Below, in pieces: positions 10,472 to 19,308 of a stretch of DNA of 64,000 nucleotides. Under the pieces are notes generated by a model. That model was not told where the DNA came from. It ran no database searches and saw nothing but the letters and a program-made list of their open reading frames with translations. The DNA is from CAWCKS01 sp963796195 (GTDB lineage Bacteria; Pseudomonadota; Alphaproteobacteria; Rhizobiales; Xanthobacteraceae). A program made the position numbers and the translations under genes. The stretch is from contig CAWCKS010000008.1 of assembly GCA_963796195.1 (NCBI GenBank), forward strand, positions 124,001 through 188,000. Reading direction: 5' to 3'. The number at the start of each line of letters is the position of its first letter. Position 1 is the stretch's first letter.

Positions 10472-10959
10472 CCAGTGTGCAGTTTCGCTGGCGCCGCTTC
10501 GAGGAGCTGTCACACGACGAGCTCTATGCGGTGCTGGCGCTGCGGCAACAGGTGCTCGTGGTCGAGCAGTCCAGCGCTTACGCCGACCTCGACTTCATCG
10601 ACCAGCGCGCCGACCATTTGCTTGCGTTGGATGGTGCTGACCTCGTCGGCTATGTCAGGTGTTTTGGCCCGACGGCCGAGAAGCCCCATGCATCGTTCGG
10701 GCGTCTGGTCGTCGCGCGTGCGCGTCGTGGCGAAGCACTGGGCAAGGAGCTGGTGCGGCGCGCGCTGGCGCGCCTCGCGCAGGGGAAGTGCCGCGACGTT
10801 CAGATCAGCGCGCAGCTTTATCTCGAAGATTTCTACGCGCAGTTCGGTTTTGCCCGGATAAGCAAGCCCTACGACGACACAGGCATCCTGCACATCGACA
10901 TGCGACTGACCTTGCGCGATGTAGCATTTTATCAAGCCTTGATCGGAACCCGTAGGTGA
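10468..10959 (+). CDS. ElaA-type GNAT N-acetyltransferase
   Basis: 163-residue GNAT-fold acetyltransferase resembling the ElaA family: LYAVLALRQQVLVVEQ near the N-terminus, then the acetyl-CoA loop GRLVVARARRGEALG around residues 85-100 and a C-terminal DTGILHIDM. It transfers an acetyl group from acetyl-CoA to an unknown small molecule or peptide. GTG 10468 overlaps the corrected argC stop, so it is probably translationally coupled to argC. In the sequence as given it is in frame with argC, but I regard that as an artefact. Confidence 0.75.
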   Translation: MTSVQFRWRRFEELSHDELYAVLALRQQVLVVEQSSAYADLDFIDQRADHLLALDGADLVGYVRCFGPTAEKPHASFGRLVVARARRGEALGKELVRRALARLAQGKCRDVQISAQLYLEDFYAQFGFARISKPYDDTGILHIDMRLTLRDVAFYQALIGTRR

Positions 10960-10963
10960 CAAG

Positions 10964-11564
10964 GTGAGCTTCGACGACTCCACCATCCGCTTCTATCGGG
11001 AAAATGCGGCGGCCTATGTCCAACGACCGCAGCGTTCGTTTGTTCGGCTGCAGACCTTCCTCGGCGAGCTGCCGCGTGGTGCAAAAATCCTCGAACTCGG
11101 TTGCGGGTCAGGCAGGCATTCGGCCGAGATGATCGCTGGTGGATTCGACGTGCACCCGACCGACGGCTCACCGGAGATGGCGGCGGAAGCCGCGCGCCGG
11201 CTCGGTCGGCCGGTCGAGACGTTGCGGTTCGACGAACTCGACGAGCGCGAAGAGTACGACGCTGTTTGGGCGAGCGCATGCCTGTTGCATGTGCCGAAGG
11301 CCCATCTGCAAGGCGTATTGGCGCGCATCTGGCGCGCGCTGAAGGCTGGGCGGACTGTTCTACGCCAGCTTCAAGGAAGGCAAGGCAGACGGCCGCGATA
11401 CGATCGGCCGCTACTACAACTATCCGTCAGAGGACTGGCTCAGGCAGTGCTATCGCAATGCCGGCAGCTGGACCTTTCGCTCAATCGATCGCAGCGAAGG
11501 CAAAGGCTTCGACGGCACCGCCGCAACGATGATGCATCTTGTGGTGCAGAAGGTCGCGGACTGA
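10964..11564 (+). CDS. Class I SAM-dependent methyltransferase (frameshifted)
   Basis: Small methyltransferase of about 200 residues. SAM-binding motif I is ILELGCGSGRHSAEM (about residues 34-48), with DGSPEMAAEA following. One frame change near 11345 interrupts the middle; the other frame continues FYASFKEGKADGRD, YYNYPSEDWLRQCY and ends MMHLVVQKVAD at 11564. The GTG at 10964 lies 4 bp after the preceding acetyltransferase stop, suggesting an argC-GNAT-methyltransferase operon. Its substrate is unknown. Confidence 0.75.
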
Positions 11565-11574
11565 CGCCAAGTCG

Positions 11575-11973
11575 TCACACCCACCTGAAGATCGCAAGCA
11601 CGAGCACGACCTGGGCGACGAAGCCGACGGTGAACGCCAGCGTGCGAAACACCGGCAGCCCCAGCGTATAGACGATGACGTGGGCGACGCGAGCCCAGAA
11701 GTAAACCGCGCACGCCGTCACGGTCGCCTTGCTCGAATAGTCGGCGGCGTTGAGGATCAAGACCAGCGGCGCGAAGATGACGAGGTTCTCGACTGCGTTG
11801 TCGTGCGCGAACATCAGCCGCGTTGCCCACTCGGCGTGCGGCTTGTCATTGCGCGACGGATTGGCCATCGACCCCATCAGGCCGCGGACCTGGACGCGAT
11901 TGAGGATGTAGGGCACCCACAGAATGCCGGTCAGGATCACCGTCAGTGTGAGCCAGAACAACTCGCGCGTCAT
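11575..11973 (-). CDS. MAPEG family membrane protein
   Basis: 132-residue four-helix membrane protein of the MAPEG type (membrane-associated proteins in eicosanoid and glutathione metabolism). Landmarks are WVPYILNRV, the loop RNDKPHAEWATRLMFAHDNAVENLVIFAPL, where MAPEG proteins carry the conserved N/E residues, and ARVAHVIVYTLG. ATG 11973 is 9 nt from GGGGAG, better spaced than ATG 11982. It lies convergent with the methyltransferase, 10 bp apart. Bacterial members may conjugate glutathione, but activity cannot be asserted. Confidence 0.8.
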   Translation of the reverse strand: MTRELFWLTLTVILTGILWVPYILNRVQVRGLMGSMANPSRNDKPHAEWATRLMFAHDNAVENLVIFAPLVLILNAADYSSKATVTACAVYFWARVAHVIVYTLGLPVFRTLAFTVGFVAQVVLVLAIFRWV

Positions 11974-12089
11974 GTCATCCATCTCCCCGGCTGAAACCGC
12001 GGCTAACCTAGTCGAAGTTTTGCCGGCCAATCAAGTCTGGCGCGTGATTGCACACCCGCCACGTCCGATGTCGCGATCCGCACACGCTC

Positions 12090-13886
12090 TTACGCGCGAA
12101 CCCGGACGTAGCTGCCCGGTGCGTCTTCGATCGGCGGATAGGGGCCTTCGCCGACCTTGCGTGCCGGCACTTGCTCGGCATCAATCTGTTCGATCCAAGC
12201 GCGCCAGTCCGGCCACCACGAGCCCTTGTGCTCGGTCGCGCCCTTCAACCACGCGGCAACGTTGGGTGGCTCGAGGCTTTCGTTGGTCCAGTACTGGTAT
12301 TTGCCTAACGCCGGCGGGTTGACGACACCGGCGATGTGGCCGGAGCCGGCGAGCACATACTTGACCGGGCCACCGAAGAATTTTGAGCCGTAGAACACCG
12401 ACTCCGCGGGCGCGATGTGGTCTTCCTTGGTCGCGAGATTGTAGATCGGCACCTTGATCTTGCTGAGGTCGAGCTGGGTGTTCTCCAGCGACATCGTGCC
12501 CTTCGACAACCGGTTCTCGAGATAGCAGTTGCGCAGATAGAACGAATGATTGGCCGCCGGCATCCGCGTCGCGTCGGCATTCCAGTGCAGGAGATCGAAG
12601 GCCGCCGGCGGCTGGCCTTTGAGATAGTTGCTGACGACGTAGGACCAGATCAGGTCATTGGAGCGCAGCATGTTGAAGGCGTTGGCCATCCTCGAGCCTT
12701 CAAGAATGCCCTTCTCCTTCATGTCCTTTTCGAGCGTCGAGATCTGCTCCTCGTCGACGTAGACCATCAGGTCGCCGCCATAGGTGAAGTCGACCTGCGC
12801 CGCGAACAGCGTCGCCGAGGTGACACGCTGACGGCGGTTGGCGGCGAGCCACGCCAGCGTCGACGCCAGCAGTGTACCGCCGACGCAGTAGCCGATCGTG
12901 TGGATCTTCATCTCGCCGGTGATGCGCTCGATGACATCCATCGCCGCGAGCGGTCCCTGCTTCATGTAGTCGGCAAACGTCTTCTCACCGAGGGCGCGAT
13001 CGGGATTGACCCAGGAGATGACGAACACCGTCAGCCCCTGATCGACGCACCATTTGATGAAGGATTTTTCCGGGCCGAGATCGAGGATGTAGAACTTGTT
13101 GATCCACGGCGGCACGATCAGGAGCGGCGTCCGCAACACGTTCTCGGTGGTCGGCTGGTACTGGATCAGCTGGATCAGCTCGTTCTGGAAGATCACCTTG
13201 CCCGGCGTGATCGCCATGTCGCGGCCAACTTCGAGATTGGCCGCTGACTGCCGGATGCGCAGGGTGCCGCCGCCGGCTTCGATGTCTTCGGCCAGCATCT
13301 CCATGCCGCGCACCAGATTGTCGGCGTTCGAGGACAGCGTTTCGCGCAGGACTTCAGGATTGGTCAGGATGAAGTTCGATGGCGCGAGCGCATTGGTAAT
13401 CTGGGTGACATAAAACTCGGCCTTCTTGCGGGTGTGCGGATCAACGCCTTCGGCGTTCTGGACCGCCTCAAAGGCGAACCTGGTGGTCAGCAGGTAGGCT
13501 TGCTTCATAAAGTCGAAGAACTGGTTGCTGTTCCACTCAGCGTCCTTGAAGCGCTTGTCGCGCGGCGATGCCTCGATGGTCGGTGGCGGTTGTTCGCCGG
13601 CAAGCCGTCGCGCCGCGCTGCCCCAGAGGTCGAGATAAGCCTTGCCAAGTCTTGTCTGCAGCTCGGCGGCGCGGCTGGGATCGGACAACCAGTAATCGGC
13701 GATCGAATGAAAGGTCTTGACCACCTGGCCGATCTCGTCGACCGACTGATCGCGCAACTCGCCGGTCTCGCGCGGCTTGAGATAGGCAGACAGCGCCTTG
13801 CTGCCGTTCTCCATCAGGCGCGCGAGGTTGCGTGCGAATGCTTCCGGCTCGAAATTGGTATTGGTGGCCTGGACGTCTTGGCTCAT
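12090..13886 (-). CDS. phaC: Class I poly(3-hydroxyalkanoate) synthase
   Basis: 598-residue PHA polymerase, which links (R)-3-hydroxyacyl-CoA units into storage polyester on carbonosome granules. The alpha/beta-hydrolase domain has the lipase-like box GYCVGG with nucleophile Cys334, Asp489 in KEDHIAP and His517 in GSGHIAG, completing the triad. Family blocks LLIVPPWINKFYILDL and SWVNPDR are intact, and the length fits class I. The gene stands alone; no phaA, phaB or phasin is in the window. A 10-bp inverted repeat about 130 bp upstream (14019-14051) is a possible operator. Confidence 0.95.
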   Translation of the reverse strand: MSQDVQATNTNFEPEAFARNLARLMENGSKALSAYLKPRETGELRDQSVDEIGQVVKTFHSIADYWLSDPSRAAELQTRLGKAYLDLWGSAARRLAGEQPPPTIEASPRDKRFKDAEWNSNQFFDFMKQAYLLTTRFAFEAVQNAEGVDPHTRKKAEFYVTQITNALAPSNFILTNPEVLRETLSSNADNLVRGMEMLAEDIEAGGGTLRIRQSAANLEVGRDMAITPGKVIFQNELIQLIQYQPTTENVLRTPLLIVPPWINKFYILDLGPEKSFIKWCVDQGLTVFVISWVNPDRALGEKTFADYMKQGPLAAMDVIERITGEMKIHTIGYCVGGTLLASTLAWLAANRRQRVTSATLFAAQVDFTYGGDLMVYVDEEQISTLEKDMKEKGILEGSRMANAFNMLRSNDLIWSYVVSNYLKGQPPAAFDLLHWNADATRMPAANHSFYLRNCYLENRLSKGTMSLENTQLDLSKIKVPIYNLATKEDHIAPAESVFYGSKFFGGPVKYVLAGSGHIAGVVNPPALGKYQYWTNESLEPPNVAAWLKGATEHKGSWWPDWRAWIEQIDAEQVPARKVGEGPYPPIEDAPGSYVRVRA

Positions 13887-14018
13887 GTGGTTTCTTAATC
13901 TTCAATTGCCGGAACGTTGATGACGTTTGTTGCGCTAATTTGTCGGCGGTGCGTTTGTTTTTCTACTCCCCATTCTGCGCGATTGATCCGCGCAAAGCGC
14001 AGAAAGTTCGTTTCGCTT

Positions 14019-14051
14019 TGCAGCGCGATTTCGCGTTCATTTCGCGCTGCA
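14019..14051. promoter_or_regulatory. Inverted repeat in the phaC divergent intergenic region
   Basis: Perfect 10-bp arms TGCAGCGCGA (14019-14028) and TCGCGCTGCA (14042-14051) separated by 13 bp, between phaC (minus) and the lipoprotein gene (plus). It could be an operator or a transcript hairpin. PhaR-type regulators are reported to bind TGC-rich repeats, so a PhaR site is conceivable, but that is speculation. Confidence 0.35.
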
Positions 14052-14181
14052 GCAGAACTTCACGCTTTAGACATATTAGCCTTCTAAGCCGCGACTGTAT
14101 TGTTCGTCTCTTAGCCATTTTTGAACATGAACAGGCGACGCTTTGTGCGGTTGCGTAAGCGAACGGGTCGAAGGACGGCGT

Positions 14182-14529
14182 GTGAAAAAGGGCGGCAGAT
14201 CGAGTGTTAGGAAGGTGAACAGGTCAGGCGTCGCCGCGGCAGGGTTCGCGACTGCCCTGACTATTGTTTGCGCAACGCTGGGTGGCTGTTCGATTCCGGT
14301 TGCCGATCTTCCCGGGATCGGGCTACCGGCGAACGCGCCGGCTCGGTCTGATAGTCCACCTGCATATCTTCCGGTCCATGATGTGCCGCCGCCGCGCGAC
14401 GAGGCCGTGCTCACAGTCGACGAGCAGAAAAAGATTCAGACCGATCTCTTGAACGCGCGCGATAAGCAGGCCGCGCAGGCCAGTGCCCTGGCCAAGAGCG
14501 CGGGCGTGACATCAGGCTCAGGCAAATAA
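14182..14529 (+). CDS. Putative lipoprotein
   Basis: About 115-residue exported lipoprotein. A basic N-terminus (VKKGGRSSVRKVNRSG) precedes a hydrophobic stretch and the lipobox LGGC, so Cys would be lipidated after signal peptidase II cleavage. The mature part is short, Pro-rich (PPAYLPVHDVPPPRDE), then a helical Lys/Gln/Ala region. No family recognised. GTG 14182 is chosen because AAGGA lies about 7 nt upstream and gives a complete signal; GTG 14215 is an alternative. Confidence 0.7.
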   Translation: MKKGGRSSVRKVNRSGVAAAGFATALTIVCATLGGCSIPVADLPGIGLPANAPARSDSPPAYLPVHDVPPPRDEAVLTVDEQKKIQTDLLNARDKQAAQASALAKSAGVTSGSGK

Positions 14530-14608
14530 GCCTCCGATACGTCGCGGTCGACCCCGAAATTTCTTTCTGCTGAGATGGCGCTTCGGATGCGAGTTGGGGG
14601 ATTGCGCC

Positions 14609-15019
14609 ATGATCCATGGTACAAAACTGCTTCTGGGCGCTGCGGCGACGGCGTGGCTATTATTACCGCTCTCGGCGCGGGCCGCGTGCGTTGCGCCGGG
14701 GTACAATCCGTCAGGATCCTTCTGCAATGGTTGCCGTTACGAAGGCTCTATGAGCATGTCGCGTGACCAGGTTTGCGAGCGGCCCAACACACCCAATCCT
14801 GGCGGTGGGGGATCGTCTTCGCTCAACATGCTGGAGTTCCTTAGCGAACGCGTCACGCAACGCGCCAAGCACGGCATCGCCGGGGCCAGTGGCAACACGA
14901 TGGCCTACGCCCCGGCCAAGGGATATGTCGGCAAGGACGAGTTCACGGTGGAAGTCGAGTATCGGCAGGGTCAGCAGGCCGGCAAGTATTACGTGCACTG
15001 GAACGTGACAGTGCAATAG
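14609..15019 (+). CDS. Exported protein of unknown function
   Basis: 136 residues with a clear signal peptide (MIHGTKLLLGAAATAWLLL, cleavage after SARA). The mature protein begins with a four-Cys segment (CVAPGYNPSGSFCNGC plus a later Cys) likely to form disulfides, then a Gly/Ser linker, and ends in a beta-rich stretch (KDEFTVEVEYRQ, YVHWNVTV) that reads like an Ig-like or cadherin-like strand pair. A G-rich ribosome site precedes the ATG. I recall similar small proteins in Bradyrhizobium but no function. Confidence 0.6.
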   Translation: MIHGTKLLLGAAATAWLLLPLSARAACVAPGYNPSGSFCNGCRYEGSMSMSRDQVCERPNTPNPGGGGSSSLNMLEFLSERVTQRAKHGIAGASGNTMAYAPAKGYVGKDEFTVEVEYRQGQQAGKYYVHWNVTVQ

Positions 15020-15158
15020 GCTGGTGCCTTTCAACCAATCACTAGATGCGGGATCCCGCCTTCTTTGCTGGTGGCGATCAGGGCTGCGCGTGCTAGAAGG
15101 CGTGAATCGAGGGTCCGGCGCTTTGCAAGCCGCCGACCCGATCCCGGAGCCGACGTTA

Positions 15159-16377
15159 ATGGAAGAATTTTACCGCATCCGCCGCTTGCCGCCTTACGTG
15201 TTCGAGCAAGTGAACCGGGCGAAGGCTGCGGCGCGCAATTCGGGCGCCGATATCATCGATTTTGGCATGGGAAATCCTGACTTGCCGGCGCCGGCTCATG
15301 TGCTGGAGAAGCTCAAGGAGACCCTAGGCAAGCCGCGCACCGACCGATACTCCGCCTCCCGCGGCATTACGGGTTTGCGCAAGGCCCAGGCCGGCTATTA
15401 CCAGCGGCGTTTTGGCGTCAAGCTGAACCCGGAAACCCAGATCGTTGCAACGCTGGGCTCGAAGGAGGGTTTTGCCAACGTCGCGCAGGCGATCACGTCG
15501 CCCGGCGACGTCGTGCTGGTGCCGAACCCGAGCTACCCGATCCATGCCTTCGGCTTCCTGATGGCCGGCGGCGTGGTGCGCTCGGTTCCCGCGGAGCCTA
15601 CTCCCGAACTGTTCCATGCGCTCGAGCGCGCCATCATCCATTCGATCCCGAAGCCGATCGCCCTGATCGTTTGCTATCCGTCGAATCCGACCGCCTACGT
15701 GGCGACGCTGGATTTCTACAAGGATCTCGTCGCGTTCGCGAAGAAGCACGAGATCTTCATTCTGTCCGATCTCGCCTACGCCGAGCTCTATTTTGACGGC
15801 AACCCGCCGCCATCGGTGCTGCAGGTGCCCGGCGCGATGGACGTCACCGTCGAGTTCACCTCGATGTCGAAGACCTATTCGATGGCCGGCTGGCGCATCG
15901 GCTTCGCTGTCGGTAACGAGCGCATCATCGCAGCGCTCGCGCGCGTCAAATCCTATCTCGACTACGGCGCGTTCACGCCGGTGCAGGTCGCCGCGACCGC
16001 AGCGCTGAACGGTCCCGACGAATGCATCGTCGAGATGCGCGAGACCTACAAGAAGCGCCGCGACGTGCTGGTCGAAATCCTTCGGTCGCGCCGGGTGGGA
16101 CGTTCCGGCGCCGGCCGCCTCGATGTTCGCCTGGGCGCCGCTGCCGAAGGGATTTGCCGAGATCGGCAGTATGCAGTTCGCCACGTTGATGGTCGAGAAA
16201 TCGGGCGTCGTCGTTTCGCCTGGTGTCGCCTTCGGTGAACATGGCGAAGGCTTTGTGCGCATTGCGCTGGTCGAGAACGAGCAGCGTATCCGCCAGGCCG
16301 CGCGCAACATCCGCCGCTTCCTTGAAAGCGGTGTCGAAACGTTGCACAACGTGGTTCCTCTCGCCAGCCGGCGGTGA
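15159..16377 (+). CDS. PLP-dependent class I/II aminotransferase (frameshifted)
   Basis: Fold-type I aminotransferase of about 405 residues, similar to the alanine/LL-diaminopimelate aminotransferase branch (AlaC-like). It starts MEEFYRIRRLPPYVF. PLP-binding features are DIIDFGMGNPDLPAP, CYPSNPTA, the Asp/Tyr of LSDLAYAELYFD and the Schiff-base Lys in SMSKTYSMAGWRIGF. After LVEILR near 16085 one extra base breaks the frame; the remainder (RAGWDVPAPAASMFAWAPLP, VVVSPGVAFGEHGEG, RIALVENEQRIRQA) continues to TGA 16377. It is followed by hom and glpX, an arrangement seen in Bradyrhizobium, consistent with amino-acid synthesis. Confidence 0.85.
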
Positions 16378-16415
16378 CACGTCATCGTCGAATCCCTCAT
16401 TCAGGTCTGTTGGAC

Positions 16416-17756
16416 ATGGTCGCACCCTTAAAGGTGGGTATCGCGGGTCTCGGCACCGTGGGGGCCGAGGTTGTGCGTCTGCTCGGCCAGCAGGCGACGA
16501 CGCTCGCGACCAAGAGCAAGCGCGGCATCGAGGTCGTCGCGGTGACGGCGCGCTCGAAGGCGAAGAAACGCGGCCTCGATCTGCGCGGTATCAAGTGGGC
16601 GAAGAATCCGGTCGCGCTCGCCGAAGATGCCGAGATCGATTGTCTGGTCGAACTGATCGGCGGCGCTGACGGTCCGGCGCGCGAAGCGGTGGAGACCGCC
16701 TTGCGCCTTGGCAAGTCGGTGGTGACGGCCAACAAGGCGTTGATCGCCAAGCACGGCACGCATCTCGCCGAACTCGCCGAAAGATCCGGTGCCGCGCTGA
16801 ATTTTGAGGCCGCCGTGGGCGCGGCCATCCCCGCGATCAAGACGCTGCGCGAAGGACTCGCCGGAACGGAAATCAATCGCGTCTATGGTATCCTAAACGG
16901 CACCTGCAATTACATTTTGACGCGGATGGAGCAGGAGGGTCTGTCGTTCGATGCGTGCCTGAAGGATGCCCAGCGGCTCGGCTATGCCGAGGCCGACCCG
17001 TCGTTCGACGTCGACGGCCATGACACCGCGCAGAAACTCTCGATCCTGGCGAGCCTTGCCTTCGGCACGAAGATTGCCGAGCAGGCGGTCTATGTCGAAG
17101 GCATCTCGTCGATCACCCCCCAGGACCTGAAGGCCGCCGCCGATCTCGGCTTTCGCGTAAAATTGCTCGGCGTTGCCGTGCGCACCAAGGACGGCATCGA
17201 GCAGCGCGTGCACCCGACCATGGTGCCCAAATCCTCATCGATTGCGCAGGTGATGGGCGTGACCAACGCGGTGACGATTGACGGCAACGGTATTCCGCCG
17301 ATCACGCTTGTGGGACCAGGCGCGGGCGGAGCTGCCACGGCCTCCGCCGTGGTCGCCGATATCGCCGATGTTGCGCGCGGCTTGCGCATTGCGCCGTTCG
17401 GCCGTCCGGTGCAAAGCCTGCGCAATATCAAGAAGGCGCCTATGATGCACCATGAGGGTGGTTACTACATCCGCCTGATGGCCCGCGATCTGCCGGGAAC
17501 CGTGGCCACAATCGCAACCCGGCTCGCCGAACAGTCGATTTCGATCGAATCCATTGTGCAGCGCCACGAGAACGGTGAGGCCGATCCGGCACGCGGGCGT
17601 GGAAAACGGACGGGCAAGGGCGTACCCAAACCGGTGCCAGTGATATTGATAACCTATGCGACGGCCGAGGATGCGGTGAGGCGCGCGCTGCACGCGGTGC
17701 AGAGGGATCGCGTGATCACCGGACGACCCCAGGTCATCAGGATCGAAAAGAATTAG
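16416..17756 (+). CDS. hom: Homoserine dehydrogenase
   Basis: 446-residue monofunctional homoserine dehydrogenase, reducing aspartate semialdehyde to homoserine for threonine and methionine synthesis. It has NAD(P)-binding VGIAGLGTVGAEVVRLL, the TANKALIA and GTCNYIL blocks, catalytic-region RLGYAEADPSFDVDGHD, and a C-terminal ACT domain from about residue 345 (LMARDLPGTVATIATRLAE) for feedback control. ATG 16416 starts the conserved MVAPLKVGIAG; an upstream in-frame ATG at 16374 would overlap the aminotransferase gene. Confidence 0.95.
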   Translation: MVAPLKVGIAGLGTVGAEVVRLLGQQATTLATKSKRGIEVVAVTARSKAKKRGLDLRGIKWAKNPVALAEDAEIDCLVELIGGADGPAREAVETALRLGKSVVTANKALIAKHGTHLAELAERSGAALNFEAAVGAAIPAIKTLREGLAGTEINRVYGILNGTCNYILTRMEQEGLSFDACLKDAQRLGYAEADPSFDVDGHDTAQKLSILASLAFGTKIAEQAVYVEGISSITPQDLKAAADLGFRVKLLGVAVRTKDGIEQRVHPTMVPKSSSIAQVMGVTNAVTIDGNGIPPITLVGPGAGGAATASAVVADIADVARGLRIAPFGRPVQSLRNIKKAPMMHHEGGYYIRLMARDLPGTVATIATRLAEQSISIESIVQRHENGEADPARGRGKRTGKGVPKPVPVILITYATAEDAVRRALHAVQRDRVITGRPQVIRIEKN

Positions 17757-17813
17757 GATATGGGGCCGCAGGGACATTGGCGTCGCGGCGGCAGTGCTTG
17801 AGGAGTTCAACCG

Positions 17814-18815
17814 ATGTCGATGGTCATCAGCGTTCCGCCGCAGCAATTGCTGGAGCGCATTCTGACGCTGGAGATCGTGCGTGTGACCGAACGCGCCGCG
17901 GTGTCCGCCGCACGCTTGCGCGGTCACGGCAATGAGAAGGCTGCCGACCAGGCCGCGGTCGATGCGATGCGGCGCGAGCTCAACAAGCTGCCGATCGAGG
18001 GCACGGTGGTGATTGGCGAGGGCGAGCGCGACGAGGCGCCGATGCTGTTCATCGGCGAGAAGGTCGGCATCAACGCCGGCCCGATGGTCGATATCGCCGT
18101 CGATCCGCTCGAGGGTACGACCCTGTGCGCGAAGAACATGCCCGGCGCGATCGCTACCATGGCGATGGCGGAAGGCGGCACTCTGCTCAATGCGCCCGAC
18201 GTCTACATGCAGAAGATCGCGATCGGCCCCGGTTACCCGAAGGGCGTGGTCGAACTCGACGCGTCGCCGGCCGACAATGTGCGCAGGCTTGCCAAGGCCA
18301 AGGGCGTCGAACCCTCGGCGATCACTGTGCTGGTGCTCGATCGGCCGCGTCACGCCGACATCATCACGGGCGTTCGCTCGACCGGCGCCGCGGTACGGCT
18401 GATCACCGACGGTGACGTGGCCGGTGTGATCCACACCGCCGATCCCGACAACACCGGGGTCGATATGTATATCGGCACCGGCGGCGCGCCCGAGGGTGTG
18501 CTTGCAGCGGCGGCGCTGCGTTGCATCGGCGGGCAGATGCAGTGCCGGCTGATCCTTGACACCGAGGAGCAGCGCGAGCGCGCCGCCAAGATGGGCGTCA
18601 AGGACCCCAGAATGATCTATGGTATCGAGGACATGGTGCGCGGCGACTGCCTGTTTTCTGCGACCGGCGTGACCGACGGCTCATTGCTGAAGGGTGTGAA
18701 GTTCCGCAAGGACAATGTGATCGAGACCGAGACCGTGGTGATGCGCTCGGTCACCGGCACTGTCCGGGTGATCAAGGCCGAACATCGCCAGCTCGAGAAG
18801 TTCTATCTGGGCTGA
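17814..18815 (+). CDS. glpX: Class II fructose-1,6-bisphosphatase
   Basis: 333-residue GlpX-type fructose-1,6-bisphosphatase for gluconeogenesis; in autotrophic relatives it may also act on sedoheptulose bisphosphate. The metal-binding motifs VVIGEGERDEAPML (about 66-79) and DPLEGTTLCAKN (about 97-108) of the lithium-sensitive phosphatase superfamily are present, followed by the GTGGAPEGVLAAAALR and IEDMVRGDCLFSATGVT family blocks. It starts 57 bp after hom and is followed by a GNAT gene 4 bp later, so hom-glpX-GNAT-MBL could be one transcript. Confidence 0.95.
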   Translation: MSMVISVPPQQLLERILTLEIVRVTERAAVSAARLRGHGNEKAADQAAVDAMRRELNKLPIEGTVVIGEGERDEAPMLFIGEKVGINAGPMVDIAVDPLEGTTLCAKNMPGAIATMAMAEGGTLLNAPDVYMQKIAIGPGYPKGVVELDASPADNVRRLAKAKGVEPSAITVLVLDRPRHADIITGVRSTGAAVRLITDGDVAGVIHTADPDNTGVDMYIGTGGAPEGVLAAAALRCIGGQMQCRLILDTEEQRERAAKMGVKDPRMIYGIEDMVRGDCLFSATGVTDGSLLKGVKFRKDNVIETETVVMRSVTGTVRVIKAEHRQLEKFYLG

Positions 18816-18819
18816 CACG

Positions 18820-19272
18820 ATGGCCGACCACGGCGTGATCATCCGACCGCTGAGAGCCGACGATCGCGCGCATTGGGAGCCATTGTGGCAGGGCTACCTG
18901 ACCTTCTACAAGACGACGCTACCGACCAACGTCACCGACATGACGTGGCAACGGTTGCTCGACCCTGCCGAGCCAATGAACGCGCTGGTCGCCGAGCGTG
19001 ATGGCGAGTTGATCGGCCTTGCGCATTACCTGTTTCACCGCTCGACCTGGTCGCAGACCTATTACTGTTATCTCGAGGACCTGTTCGTCGCGTCGGAACG
19101 CCGGGCCGGGGGCATCGGCGCGGCATTGATCGAGGCGGTCGAGGCCGAGGCGCGGCGGGTCAACGCCACGCGGCTCTACTGGCTGACCCACGAATCCAAT
19201 TCGCGCGCGCAGATTCTTTATAACAAGGTCGCCGATCGCTCTGGTTTCATTCAGTATCGCAAGGTGCTGTAA
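18820..19272 (+). CDS. GNAT family N-acetyltransferase
   Basis: 150-residue GNAT acetyltransferase beginning MADHGVIIRPLRADDRAHW, with the beta4/acetyl-CoA-binding loop EDLFVASERRAGGIGAALIEAVEAEA (about 88-113) and a C-terminal YNKVADRSGFIQYRKVL typical of single-domain GNATs. Substrate unknown. It lies 4 bp after glpX. Confidence 0.8.
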   Translation: MADHGVIIRPLRADDRAHWEPLWQGYLTFYKTTLPTNVTDMTWQRLLDPAEPMNALVAERDGELIGLAHYLFHRSTWSQTYYCYLEDLFVASERRAGGIGAALIEAVEAEARRVNATRLYWLTHESNSRAQILYNKVADRSGFIQYRKVL

Positions 19273-19308
19273 TCTGCTGATTGCGGTCACAGCGCGGAGG
19301 GTCGCTTG

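Noticed and set aside
9412..10959. A genuine ArgC-GNAT fusion enzyme
   Set aside because: A one-base change restores the normal ArgC terminus and a GTGA overlap with the GNAT start, so the fusion is best explained by an indel.
17235..18434. 399-codon minus-strand frame opposite hom and glpX
   Set aside because: Antisense to two intact metabolic genes; His/Arg-rich low-information sequence.
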